Below are positions 1-6,468 of a stretch of DNA of 11,693 bases, one piece after another. Numbering within the stretch: position 1 is the first letter of the stretch; each line of letters begins with the position of its first letter. Source of the DNA: Actinomycetota bacterium (GTDB lineage: Bacteria > Actinomycetota > Actinomycetes > Nanopelagicales > Nanopelagicaceae); contig CANMCL010000019.1 in NCBI GenBank assembly GCA_947496345.1, positions 1 through 11,693 on the forward strand, in the 5' to 3' direction. A program made the translations under genes and the position numbers. The notes under the pieces are model-generated. The model ran no database searches. It worked only from the letters and a program-made list of their open reading frames with translations, and was not told where the DNA came from.

Positions 1-2
1 TC

Positions 3-320
3 CTTGATGAGTTTGATGCTTTAGTAAGAACTTTTATTTCGGATATAGAACTGGCCAGCGCAGACTTGCCAAAAGAGGACACGGTTGAAAATCCATCAAA
101 AACTACCTTGCTCTCCTGGGCTGATGGCTATAAATCTTATGCGTATTTCCAAAGACAAAATCAATTAATAAGTCAAGGATGCGTTAGCAAAGCAGCTGGG
201 TGGATGGGTTGTGTTTATTCGAATGTGCAAGCTCAGATTGATAATGCAAAGGCGTCTATAGATGAATTGAAAGCCACGACTGAGGAAATAGAAAAGTGGC
301 GAAAGTTCGCGGGTAAATAA
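3..320 (+). CDS. Hypothetical protein, 3' end only (5' end outside window)
   Basis: The reading frame is open from the left window edge to a TAA at 318-320, giving at least 105 residues. A TTG at 66 could serve as a start, but the frame continues upstream without a stop, so I treat the gene as cut by the window. The visible part has an aromatic stretch (W-A-D-G-Y-K-S-Y-A-Y-F), then two cysteines 12 residues apart in G-C-V-S-K-A-A-G-W-M-G-C. A charged, probably helical C-terminus (I-D-N-A-K-A-S-I-D-E-L-K) could form a coiled coil. No family is recognised. It is convergent with the Tad operon, 89 bases away, so co-regulation is not implied. The paired cysteines would fit an exported, disulphide-bonded domain, but no signal peptide is visible because the N-terminus is missing. 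Confidence 0.6.
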   Translation, partial: LDEFDALVRTFISDIELASADLPKEDTVENPSKTTLLSWADGYKSYAYFQRQNQLISQGCVSKAAGWMGCVYSNVQAQIDNAKASIDELKATTEEIEKWRKFAGK

Positions 321-321
321 T

Positions 322-345
322 CAGATTTAACCCGAGGGAAATTTG
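322..345 (+). terminator. Possible hairpin after the first gene
   Basis: One base after the TAA of the first gene, CAGATTT (322-328) can pair with AAATTTG (339-345), including one G-U pair, with a possible CC/GG extension in the loop. No clear T-tract follows on the plus strand, so it may be a weak or bidirectional terminator between the convergent genes. Seen by eye only. Confidence 0.25.
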
Positions 346-409
346 GCAGATCCAAGACCTTTTCTCTAGATACAAGAGTTGTGGGCCATACGGGTAAGGA
401 TCGCGAATA

Positions 410-955
410 CTAGAAGACCCTAATGCCGAAAGGAGAGAATCCTCCTTTGCGTGTATTGGTAGTAGAAACCTGCGCTGTCACTAGGATTTCTTGTATGTTT
501 ATAAATGGAATCACAATTGGTAACTTTGCCGTTGCTGAAGTTAACAACTGGATACCGAAACCATCACATTGAATATCTCTAATCAAGATCTCGCTTAACT
601 CAACTCTTCTTAAAGAGCTTGGTCCTCTAGCCCAATCAGCTAACGCCCCTTGAGAATCCCCCAGTGCTTTTGAGCAATCAATCGGCACTCCTGGATTTTT
701 TGGACCAACTCCAAAAATGTTCCCTGCCATCGTGCTCAGATCAAACTCACCAGAGTAGTAAGCCTCGCGATTTAGATTTCTAACTCCCCGTTGAGCAGCA
801 GCCTCTGTCGCTTGAGTAAGCGAACGTTTTGCCATAGCGATCGCTGCAACATCGGTAATTATTAAAGAGGTAACAACAGATATCAAGAAGAATGCCATCA
901 CCAATAATGAGATAGAGCCCCTCTCGTCCTTAACGAAACCAAGTTTTAAACCCAC
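410..955 (-). CDS. TadG/TadE-like pilus-associated membrane protein (last gene of Tad operon)
   Basis: 181 residues from a GTG start that overlaps the end of the preceding TadE-like gene by 10 bases, ending in TAG. The N-terminus has the Tad pseudopilin pattern: a short basic segment, D-E-R-G at about residues 10-13, then one hydrophobic helix (about 14-36) with the rest predicted outside the membrane. Residues A-A-A-Q-R-G-V-R after the helix are typical of TadE/TadG-like proteins that carry a hydrophobic N-terminal anchor. Two cysteines (in D-C-S-K and Q-C-D-G) lie in the exported part and could form a disulphide. Unlike TadE there is no Glu at +5 after the Gly, so processing by a prepilin peptidase is uncertain. 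Family membership rests on architecture and on being last in the operon. The exact TadG/TadF/Rv3654c-like assignment is unsure. Confidence 0.7.
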   Translation of the reverse strand: MGLKLGFVKDERGSISLLVMAFFLISVVTSLIITDVAAIAMAKRSLTQATEAAAQRGVRNLNREAYYSGEFDLSTMAGNIFGVGPKNPGVPIDCSKALGDSQGALADWARGPSSLRRVELSEILIRDIQCDGFGIQLLTSATAKLPIVIPFINIQEILVTAQVSTTNTRKGGFSPFGIRVF

Positions 956-1350
956 GGCGAGAAATATTCTTGCGCCGAAGCAGTAACGGATCGAAATTGA
1001 GAATTGGGACTGAAATGCACGGTGACTTGAACTTTGCCGTTTGGGGAATTACATGGTGAATTGCTGCACTCTAATCCGATCGCCAAACGATCAAATTGTT
1101 CGTCAGTAAGGCCCAACTCTTTACCAGCAACCATTATCACTTTATTCATCATTTCTTCTGCGCTCTGATCGCTTGAACTTGAAACGTATGCTCGAGCCCC
1201 TTCGCGCGCTAGGGTGCGTGCAATGTTCTCTTCCGCGCTGACACCCGCGAATTGTTGCAAGAAAATAAATAGTGGAATAAAAAGTGGTAAGGCCAGTGCG
1301 ATAAATTCGACGCTAGCACTTCCATTCTCGCTCTTTATAAGTGTGATCAC
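946..1350 (-). CDS. tadE: TadE-like minor pilin
   Basis: 134 residues from a GTG start whose GTGA overlaps the TGA stop of the preceding gene. The N-terminus S-E-N-G-S-A-S-V-E-F-I-A-L-A-L-P is the classic TadE signature. Gly10 is followed by Glu15 at +5 and a hydrophobic helix to about residue 36, the same layout as type IV prepilin-like cleavage sites. Then comes A-R-T-L-A-R-E-G-A-R-A-Y, which is common in actinobacterial TadE-like proteins. The exported part has a Cys pair (E-C-S-N-S-P-C-N). The expected role is a minor pseudopilin of the Flp pilus, cleaved by a TadV-type peptidase that is not encoded in the window. Of the two TadE-like genes here, this has the more canonical cleavage motif. 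Confidence 0.8.
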   Translation of the reverse strand: MITLIKSENGSASVEFIALALPLFIPLFIFLQQFAGVSAEENIARTLAREGARAYVSSSSDQSAEEMMNKVIMVAGKELGLTDEQFDRLAIGLECSNSPCNSPNGKVQVTVHFSPNSQFRSVTASAQEYFSPWV

Positions 1351-1700
1351 GGTTGGCCCTCAACTATCGCTACCCCTTTGACATCACTCTGCAGCTTCCC
1401 ACCCAGCATCTTGCTTAAACCTGGAATCAGAATTGGAATGTCGCGACGCTTTGAAACTATTAACATTTTTTGATCTTCAAAGGAGTTATCTGACGAAATT
1501 TTCACTATTGAATCCGTCTCGGCAAAGAATCCAGAGATTGCCCTTGTGGATGCTTGGTTTTGAACCTCGCGCTGATCAAAGTCGCGTACTTGGACGGCCA
1601 TAACTAGTTGAATGGTGCAAAGAAAGAGAAATAGCAGGGGTATTAATACCATTGCGCTTTCGACATTTCCAGATTCATCTCGTATGAATCTCTTAAGCAC
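1347..1700 (-). CDS. Second TadE-like pseudopilin
   Basis: 117 residues. The GTG start shares one base with the TAG stop of the preceding gene, and its own TGA overlaps the next start by four bases, so translation is probably coupled. The N-terminus R-D-E-S-G-N-V-E-S-A-M-V-L-I-P gives a Gly followed by Glu at +3 and a hydrophobic helix at about residues 15-36, then a Q/R-rich exported segment. This is the TadE-like architecture with a shifted Glu, as in many actinobacterial paralogues that sit beside tadE. It has one Cys, inside the membrane helix. It is probably a minor pilin or assembly subunit. It could equally be called TadF-like; no enzyme motif is present. Confidence 0.7.
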   Translation of the reverse strand: MLKRFIRDESGNVESAMVLIPLLFLFLCTIQLVMAVQVRDFDQREVQNQASTRAISGFFAETDSIVKISSDNSFEDQKMLIVSKRRDIPILIPGLSKMLGGKLQSDVKGVAIVEGQP

Positions 1701-1984
1701 TATCTGATGCCATTCATGGAGTCGAGTGAGTTCTTTAAAATGCTAGTTAATCGAGGGGCTGCTATCGTCCAAATTGCGGTTACTAACCCTGTAGTCATTA
1801 ACACCACAAGAACCCAACCAGGAACATCCCCGCGTTCTGAAGATAGAGTTTCAATCAATCGCCTAAATTTCACCTTCTTTTGCGCCAAATTGTATAGATC
1901 TTGAAATCTCTCCTGAACTTTCATACTAAGTTTTAAACTGAGTAACTTCATTTCTACCTGCTTTCTCTTCTTCGAAATTTCCAT
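1700..1984 (-). CDS. Small Flp-pilin-like single-helix protein of the Tad operon
   Basis: 94 residues from ATG at 1984. An internal ATG at 1951 (83 residues) has a better ribosome-binding site, with AGG five bases upstream, and may be the real start. The N-terminal half is very basic and helical. It is followed by S-E-R-G-D-V-P-G-W and a hydrophobic helix (about residues 56-75), then a short amphipathic tail. Position in the operon directly after tadC, size and single-helix design suggest the major pilin or a pilin-like subunit. The G-D-V-P-G-W lead-in resembles small proteins I recall from actinobacterial Tad clusters. It lacks the canonical Flp G/x4-E-Y cleavage motif, and the pre-Gly segment (40-51 residues) would be long for a leader. 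The pilin assignment is therefore inference. Confidence 0.65.
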   Translation of the reverse strand: MEISKKRKQVEMKLLSLKLSMKVQERFQDLYNLAQKKVKFRRLIETLSSERGDVPGWVLVVLMTTGLVTAIWTIAAPRLTSILKNSLDSMNGIR

Positions 1985-2001
1985 AATTTATGGAAATAGT
2001 T

Positions 2002-2799
2002 TTATGCACCTGCGATTAAATTGAGATTGGCTAAGGAAGGCCAAAGAGCAAAGAGAATTGAAATTGGAAGAATTAGAAAAACAACTGGAACCATCATCGA
2101 AATCTCGGCCTTAGCGGCAGCTCCCATTACGCGGTTCCGCTGTGCTTCTCGAGCTTCTTGGGCATGTCTTTGCAAAACTTCAGTTAGAGGTGCACCACGT
2201 AAAGTCGCAATGATTAGCGAATCAATAAACTTGCGGATTAAAAGTGATTCTATTCCGCGACCCATATCATCTAGAGCGAGGTGAAAAGCCTTCCCAGACT
2301 TGACTTGCGCCACCACCGATGCAAACTCTTTTGCTAATGAACCTTTTGCGCTTTTGGAAAGTCGCTCCATAGCAACTAGCGGAGTCTCACCGGCTGAAAG
2401 CGCCAAGGAATACATTTCAATTACTGCAGGGAATTCCAAATCGATCATCATGCGCTGTTTTTTAACCTTTTGAGACAAGTCACGATCTATCGCAACGAAT
2501 GCAAGAAAGGAAGCGAAAATGGCAAATAGAAGTGCGCTGACCGGTGATGCGCGAAGAAAAATTGAAAGCAGCAAACAGGTGAATCCCGTTGAAGCTGTGT
2601 AAACAATTTGTTTGGTTCTGAATTTCTCAAAATCGACAGCACCGTCGAGACCTATCTCAGCTAGGCGAATGGAAGTGCTCGCGCGATCTTTAGATTTTGC
2701 AATTCTCAGAGAGAGTTCAGTTTTGGGACTCGTACTGATGACAATTGACAGAGCACCGGCTGTCGCAAGCAAGGTAGGTACCCAAAGCGATGCTTTCAT
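2002..2799 (-). CDS. tadC: TadC, inner-membrane platform protein (type II secretion F domain)
   Basis: 265 residues. The start ATG overlaps the TGA of tadB (ATGA), and the gene ends 17 bases before the pilin-like gene. It has hydrophobic segments at the N-terminus (W-V-P-T-L-L-A-T-A-G-A-L), a pair around residues 65-105, and a C-terminal one (V-P-V-V-F-L-I-L-P-I-S-I-L-F-A-L). These flank a cytoplasmic T2SSF/GspF-type domain recognisable from E-F-P-A-V-I-E-M-Y-S-L-A-L-S-A-G-E and the later E-A-R-E-A-Q-R-N-R-V-M-G-A-A-A-K-A. That last stretch and the following M-M-V-P are strongly characteristic of TadC. It pairs with TadB to form the platform on which the TadA ATPase acts to polymerise pilin. 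Confidence 0.9.
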   Translation of the reverse strand: MKASLWVPTLLATAGALSIVISTSPKTELSLRIAKSKDRASTSIRLAEIGLDGAVDFEKFRTKQIVYTASTGFTCLLLSIFLRASPVSALLFAIFASFLAFVAIDRDLSQKVKKQRMMIDLEFPAVIEMYSLALSAGETPLVAMERLSKSAKGSLAKEFASVVAQVKSGKAFHLALDDMGRGIESLLIRKFIDSLIIATLRGAPLTEVLQRHAQEAREAQRNRVMGAAAKAEISMMVPVVFLILPISILFALWPSLANLNLIAGA

Positions 2800-3530
2800 C
2801 GCTCACCAAATACTCTTGGAACTCCAGGAAGTTTGCCCAGTTTAGACATCCAGATGTATGCAATTGCCGTCATAGCTACTCCGAAGAAGAGCACTAGGGC
2901 TCCAGAACTTGTAGAAAAAGCACGCGAAGTTGCAGGTTGAGTAGATAGCAATAAGAGAAGAATCCACGGTGCTGCTGCTGAGAGATGAGCAGAGTTCTTT
3001 ATCCATCCGTGTTTAACTTCAATTTCGCGTCGTAACGCTAAGTCCTGTCTCAAGAAAGTTCCTACGGTGCGCAAAATTGTGATTAATTCTGAGCCACCCA
3101 AAGCTTTAGAAATACGAATAGATTCGAAGATTTGATCGCTTCCTGGTTGCCCACAATCGCTCTTTAACTTCATTAAAGCGAGGCTGAAATCTCCACTTTT
3201 TGACATAGTTGTTGCAAAGTCTGTAAACACTGGTCGAAGAATCTCTGGACCACGATTTGCTAAACCTGCTAGTGATTCGTTGATCGATAGCCCCGACTGA
3301 ATACCAGTAATTAGATGATCAATAACATCAGGCCAGGCTGAGTTAATTGCATCAAATCTTTTAGTAGATGATCTTCTAAGAGAAACTATTGAGATCGCGG
3401 TGCTCAAGGACATAAAAGTAATGGCTATAACTAGAGAGGAAGAGATTGCAAATACAAATATCGCTATAGATGCACCGATGATGAGGGCTCGCAAATAGAG
3501 ATTACTCGATTTCAATTTTGAAAATACCAT
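2796..3530 (-). CDS. tadB: TadB, inner-membrane platform protein (type II secretion F domain)
   Basis: I place the start at ATG 3530, which shares one base with the TAA stop of tadA and has a G-rich GGTGGAA segment a few bases upstream. In-frame GTG 3542 and TTG 3545 would extend it by four or five residues. The product is about 244 residues. It has an N-terminal pair of hydrophobic segments, a central T2SSF domain (W-P-D-V-I-D-H-L-I-T-G-I-Q-S-G-L-S-I-N-E-S) and two C-terminal helices (P-W-I-L-L-L-L-L-S and L-V-L-F-F-G-V-A-M-T-A-I-A). The Q-S-G-L-S-I-N-E-S-L segment is typical of TadB. It should form a heteromeric platform with TadC in the cytoplasmic membrane. Its own stop overlaps the tadC start by four bases. 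Confidence 0.9.
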   Translation of the reverse strand: MVFSKLKSSNLYLRALIIGASIAIFVFAISSSLVIAITFMSLSTAISIVSLRRSSTKRFDAINSAWPDVIDHLITGIQSGLSINESLAGLANRGPEILRPVFTDFATTMSKSGDFSLALMKLKSDCGQPGSDQIFESIRISKALGGSELITILRTVGTFLRQDLALRREIEVKHGWIKNSAHLSAAAPWILLLLLSTQPATSRAFSTSSGALVLFFGVAMTAIAYIWMSKLGKLPGVPRVFGER

Positions 3531-4564
3531 TAGAGTTTCCACCAACTCTCCAACGGAATTCCTGCCGCTGAAAACTTCTCCTCATTTCCAATGGCGCCGA
3601 TTCCGCGCTCGTATTCAGCGCCATTCCACCTCCAGAGCGATTCAATCTCGGCACGGTCATTTTCATATCTCCCGGTTACGGAAGCTACTTCCTTTATTCG
3701 ACGAGTGCCGTCGGCGCTTAACGACATATGAACAACTAAATCCAGAGCAGATGCCACGGTCGGCGCAATGAATTTATGAGAGATATTTTCACCGGCTAAG
3801 AGTGGCAACGTCTGTAATTTGGTAATTGCATCGCGAGCTGAGTTTGCGTGCAATGTTCCCATTCCAGGTAAGCCTGAGTTAAGAGCTATTAAAAGATCTA
3901 GCGCTTCTGCTTCACGAACTTCTCCCACAACAATTCGAGATGGACGCATTCTTAAAGCTTCTTTGATCAACCTTCTTAGCGGAATTGCTCCATCTCCTTG
4001 CAGATTTTCACTTCTTGTTTGTAGGGCGACAAGATCTGGGAGCATCGGCTTCAATTCGAAGACTTCTTCTATCGTTATAACGCGCTCATGAATAGGTGTG
4101 GCAGTTACCAGCGCATTAAGCAAGGTGGTCTTCCCAGATTGCGTGCTTCCACTTACGAGAATATTTAGCCCTGCACGCACTGAATTTTTCAGAGTTTGTG
4201 CAATCTCTGAGTTCATCGCACCACGTTCAGCCAAATTTTCAATTGTTAGATGTTGAAGTAGGTGCTTACGAATATTTACTGCCCAGTGCTGTGAAGTTAT
4301 CTCTGGAATTGCCACATGCAGTCGACTTCCATCTGGAAGTCGTGCGTCAACAAATGGATGTGACATATCAAGGCGCCGGCCACTCCAAATAAGCGTCCGA
4401 TCTACTAATTCTCTTACTTCATTTGAAGTCAAAACAAGATTGGTGAGTTCGCTCAAGCCGTTTCGCGCAATAAAGATTCTTTGTGGCGAGTTAATCCAGA
4501 TCTCTTCAATCGTTGGATCAGCAATCAAGTCTGCAATGGGACCAAAGGCGACATCTAACTCCAT
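3530..4564 (-). CDS. tadA: TadA/CpaF pilus-assembly ATPase
   Basis: 344 residues, a secretion ATPase of the CpaF/TadA branch that powers Flp pilus assembly at the cytoplasmic face of TadB/TadC. Walker A is G-S-T-Q-S-G-K-T-T (residues 139-147). The Asp-box region reads V-I-T-I-E-E-V-F-E-L (162-171), where many relatives have E-D. Walker B is R-I-V-V-G-E-V-R (210-217), and the His-box is G-T-L-H-A-N-S-A-R-D-A (236-246). The N-terminal G-P-I-A-D-L-I-A-D-P-T-I-E-E-I-W-I-N matches the CpaF N-domain, so ATG 4564 is a sensible start; an in-frame TAG lies six codons upstream. It is shorter than many CpaF proteins, which often carry a longer N-terminal region. No clear Shine-Dalgarno precedes it. A TATAAG box at 4605-4610 (minus) could serve as a -10, without a good -35. 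Confidence 0.93.
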   Translation of the reverse strand: MELDVAFGPIADLIADPTIEEIWINSPQRIFIARNGLSELTNLVLTSNEVRELVDRTLIWSGRRLDMSHPFVDARLPDGSRLHVAIPEITSQHWAVNIRKHLLQHLTIENLAERGAMNSEIAQTLKNSVRAGLNILVSGSTQSGKTTLLNALVTATPIHERVITIEEVFELKPMLPDLVALQTRSENLQGDGAIPLRRLIKEALRMRPSRIVVGEVREAEALDLLIALNSGLPGMGTLHANSARDAITKLQTLPLLAGENISHKFIAPTVASALDLVVHMSLSADGTRRIKEVASVTGRYENDRAEIESLWRWNGAEYERGIGAIGNEEKFSAAGIPLESWWKL

Positions 4565-4659
4565 GGCGCGAAGGTATTGGCAAGGCTAGGTGAAAGTTTT
4601 CTCCCTTATATTAGTTGTGGATATTTTCCTATAAACACTTACTCTCGGTAGTTTTATGA

Positions 4660-5094
4660 TCAGAAATCACTCTGAAGCAAAAGTTGGTCATCTAATCGAT
4701 TGATAAAGCTAATTGCTGATTCTCCCTTAGTATATTTTGCATAGGCGTAGGAAATAGTTGAGTCCGGGATGCCATCGATTGTCCAGCTTGATATGAGGCG
4801 TCTGCTCAATTGGTCGGCAAGTCCTTCATCTCCGCGTATCAGAATTCCAAATTCAAATTCTCCTAGCCTTGCTTTTGCATCCTCATAGCGAAAAGAGTTT
4901 GTGATTAAGTCAGCAAAAGAGATCACAGTTGCCTCGTAAAGCGGCATCTTTGAATTGAGAATTACTCTAATTGCGGTGAGATCAGACAAATTTCGATTCG
5001 TTAGCGCGATTTCGCGTCTCAATATTTCATAGAAATGTGGTGGCGCAGCCAATCGAGTTAACCCATCGTGCAAACCATCGTGCGTGAAACGCAT
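4660..5094 (-). CDS. Degenerate GGDEF-domain protein with preserved I-site, candidate c-di-GMP receptor
   Basis: 144 residues from ATG 5094, chosen because GGAAGGG lies seven bases upstream; the frame is open to ATG 5163 but without a comparable site. It is a single GGDEF-type domain with no sensor or membrane segment. H-D-G-L-T-R-L (9-15) matches the H-D-x-L-T-x-L entry of GGDEF domains. R-Y-E-D-A-K-A-R-L-G-E-F-E-F (69-82) aligns with RxxD-x5-GGDEF. The signature is G-E-F-E-F, so the second Gly and the Asp/Glu metal ligand are gone and cyclase activity is unlikely. R69-x-x-D72 keeps the exact I-site spacing that binds c-di-GMP in family members. The domain is also shorter than the usual 160-180 residues, and the D-x-D-x-F-K-x-x-N-D region is not recognisable. 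It is co-directional with the Tad operon 95 bases downstream, so a regulatory role there is plausible but inferred. Confidence 0.65.
   Translation of the reverse strand: MRFTHDGLHDGLTRLAAPPHFYEILRREIALTNRNLSDLTAIRVILNSKMPLYEATVISFADLITNSFRYEDAKARLGEFEFGILIRGDEGLADQLSRRLISSWTIDGIPDSTISYAYAKYTKGESAISFINRLDDQLLLQSDF
5063..5086. repeat. 12-base tandem duplication at the GGDEF-like gene start
   Basis: Two adjacent 12-base units both begin CCATCGTGC (5063 and 5075) and differ in their last three bases. In the minus-strand gene they encode the doubled T-H-D-G / L-H-D-G near the N-terminus, only a few codons after the start. Confidence 0.6.
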
Positions 5095-5101
5095 ACTGCT
5101 A

Positions 5102-5108
5102 CCCTTCC
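5102..5108 (-). promoter_or_regulatory. Shine-Dalgarno deciding the GGDEF-like gene start
   Basis: Read on the minus strand this is GGAAGGG, seven bases before ATG 5094. It favours the 144-residue form, which begins right at the GGDEF fold, over the 167-residue form from ATG 5163. Confidence 0.6.
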
Positions 5109-5113
5109 GACTT

Positions 5114-5497
5114 ATGAGCACCGATCCTGCCAAGCAAGCGCGCATGCGCTCCATCGTGTCCACCCTTCTCTATATAGAAGGTGCGATCGTGTTAGCCCTA
5201 GGAGCGTGGATGGGGGTAATGGGAATTACTCACGAAAATCGCGAAATGCCGCCGTTGATGGGTGTGCTGCTCTTCTCGCTCGTGGGAGGAATTGGTTTAT
5301 TGGCAAGTGGTCGAGCATTTGCAGAGAAGAAGAATTGGGGAAGAGCACCGGCAGTCTTAGCAAATTTAATTGCCCTAGGCGTCGCGCGCATTCAGTTCCA
5401 GGGAGATTTCCTAATTGGGGCGATCCCGATATTGATACTAGCGCTTGTAGTTTTGTATTTGGCTATCGCGATTGTTCCTGAAGGAAAAGAAAAGTAA
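5114..5497 (+). CDS. Small integral membrane protein, four predicted helices
   Basis: 127 residues from ATG 5114; a GTG at 5084 in the same frame would overlap the divergent gene and lacks a ribosome-binding site. Four hydrophobic stretches are visible: about residues 17-38, 46-66, 79-92 and 99-121. The linker K-K-N-W-G-R-A-P-A-V before the third helix resembles a W-x-R-A-P motif I recall from small actinobacterial integral membrane proteins of unknown function. No catalytic or transport signature is seen. No Shine-Dalgarno is visible upstream of the ATG, and only 19 bases separate it from the divergent start, so any promoter must lie inside the other gene or the message may be leaderless. 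It is convergent with the downstream dehydrogenase, 11 bases apart. The function is unknown. Confidence 0.75.
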   Translation: MSTDPAKQARMRSIVSTLLYIEGAIVLALGAWMGVMGITHENREMPPLMGVLLFSLVGGIGLLASGRAFAEKKNWGRAPAVLANLIALGVARIQFQGDFLIGAIPILILALVVLYLAIAIVPEGKEK

Positions 5498-5508
5498 ATC
5501 AAAGTTAT

Positions 5509-6357
5509 TTAAAAGGGAACGATCTTTCGATCTTCCCAAAGTAGACCTGTGACTTGATCTGTCCCACGTTCTGCAATATCTGAAGTCGCTAACCAAATTG
5601 CAGTCTCGGCTCCTTCTTCGACGCTGCGAGGCGCATCGGATCCGCCCATATCCGTGCGAGTGTGATTTGGACAAATGGCATCAACATAAAATCCGCGAGC
5701 GCCGAGTCCAGTTTCGTGTGCAAGATTTCGCACAAGTGCATTAACGCCAGCTTTACTAATTCGATATGGTGCTAGCCCTCCAGCATTTCCTGGTCCCGAC
5801 ATTCGTCCTAAACATGCGGAGTAAATAACAACGCGGCCATCGCGGGCTTCTGCCATTGCGGGCGCAATCGCATTTACAAGAATGAAGACGGAATTTAAAT
5901 TAATATTCACTACGCGATTCCATTCCGCATCGGTTGTTCGCAGAGTCTTTGACATTTTTTCACTCATCACACCATGGGCAAGGACCAATACTTTTGGGGT
6001 TGTAAGTGTTGTGCTGATTTCGGTTGCAGTTTTTCGAGTGGCCACTTGATCTTCTAAATCAACTGCGTGAGTTGTGATCGTTAGCCCAGTTTGTGTTGCT
6101 GCGAATTCATTGAGCAAACCTTGGCGAGCGCTCTCTAATCGCTGTGGATCTTTTGCGATAAGTGCTAGATCAAAGCCTGCGGCAGCTAATCCCCGCGCAG
6201 TTTCCAAGCCGAGTCCGCGACTGCCGCCGCTAACAATCGCCAGCGGTCTTGAAGTCGGGGCGGTTTCTGAATGCATGAGCCAACTCTGCCAACGAAGGCG
6301 GAGACTGTCGCGCTGAGATTCGCTTTTAGCGCCCGCATCCAGCGTAATTGTGCTCAA
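5509..6357 (-). CDS. Short-chain dehydrogenase/reductase (SDR)
   Basis: 282 residues with a complete classical SDR core. The cofactor loop is S-G-G-S-R-G-L-G (43-50). The usual N-N-A-G position reads L-A-H-G (126-129). The active-site Asn lies in N-I-N-L-N (151-155), Ser is Ser180 in I-Y-S-A, and the Tyr-Lys pair is Y198-R-I-S-K202. C-P-N-H-T-R-T-D-M (229-237) follows. It should be a soluble NAD(P)-dependent oxidoreductase; the substrate cannot be told. About 37 residues precede the fold and are not typical, so ATG 6276 (residue 28) is a possible alternative start. ATG 6357 has AAGG six bases upstream and is preferred. It is divergent from kgd, with 93-111 bases between them, so the two may share a control region. 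Confidence 0.85.
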   Translation of the reverse strand: MSTITLDAGAKSESQRDSLRLRWQSWLMHSETAPTSRPLAIVSGGSRGLGLETARGLAAAGFDLALIAKDPQRLESARQGLLNEFAATQTGLTITTHAVDLEDQVATRKTATEISTTLTTPKVLVLAHGVMSEKMSKTLRTTDAEWNRVVNINLNSVFILVNAIAPAMAEARDGRVVIYSACLGRMSGPGNAGGLAPYRISKAGVNALVRNLAHETGLGARGFYVDAICPNHTRTDMGGSDAPRSVEEGAETAIWLATSDIAERGTDQVTGLLWEDRKIVPF

Positions 6358-6386
6358 TATCGCGCCTTGGGTTGGCGAGAGAGGAT

Positions 6387-6415
6387 TTATTCAAGCCACG
6401 CTCAGCCGATAGGAT
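6387..6415 (+). promoter_or_regulatory. Weak candidate promoter for kgd
   Basis: TAGGAT at 6410-6415 fits the TAnnnT -10 form common in actinobacteria. Seventeen bases upstream, TTATTC (6387-6392) is a poor -35. It lies in the divergent gap between the dehydrogenase and kgd. Offered as a guess only. Confidence 0.2.
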
Positions 6416-6456
6416 TAGGCACGCATTAAACGTTTTTTTCCGCGTTAATCGTGAAG

Positions 6457-6462
6457 AAGGAG
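6457..6462 (+). promoter_or_regulatory. Shine-Dalgarno deciding the kgd start
   Basis: AAGGAG sits six bases before GTG 6469. It lies inside the longer frame that begins at GTG 6451, which argues that 6469 is the real start. Confidence 0.8.
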
Positions 6463-6468
6463 TTGCCA

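Noticed and set aside
4601..4633. Promoter for tadA with TATAAG at 4605-4610 (minus)
   Set aside because: The -10 is fair, but at 17 bases spacing the upstream hexamer is TATAGG, far from TTGACA. Not strong enough to list as a feature.
5438..5674. Minus-strand 78-residue frame with Arg/Ser-rich product
   Set aside because: It overlaps the 3' ends of two well-supported genes and looks like a frame shadow of the dehydrogenase gene.
6451..6468. GTG 6451 as the kgd start, adding six residues
   Set aside because: It would place the AAGGAG ribosome-binding site inside the coding region, and it has no site of its own. GTG 6469 gives the conserved Kgd N-terminus.
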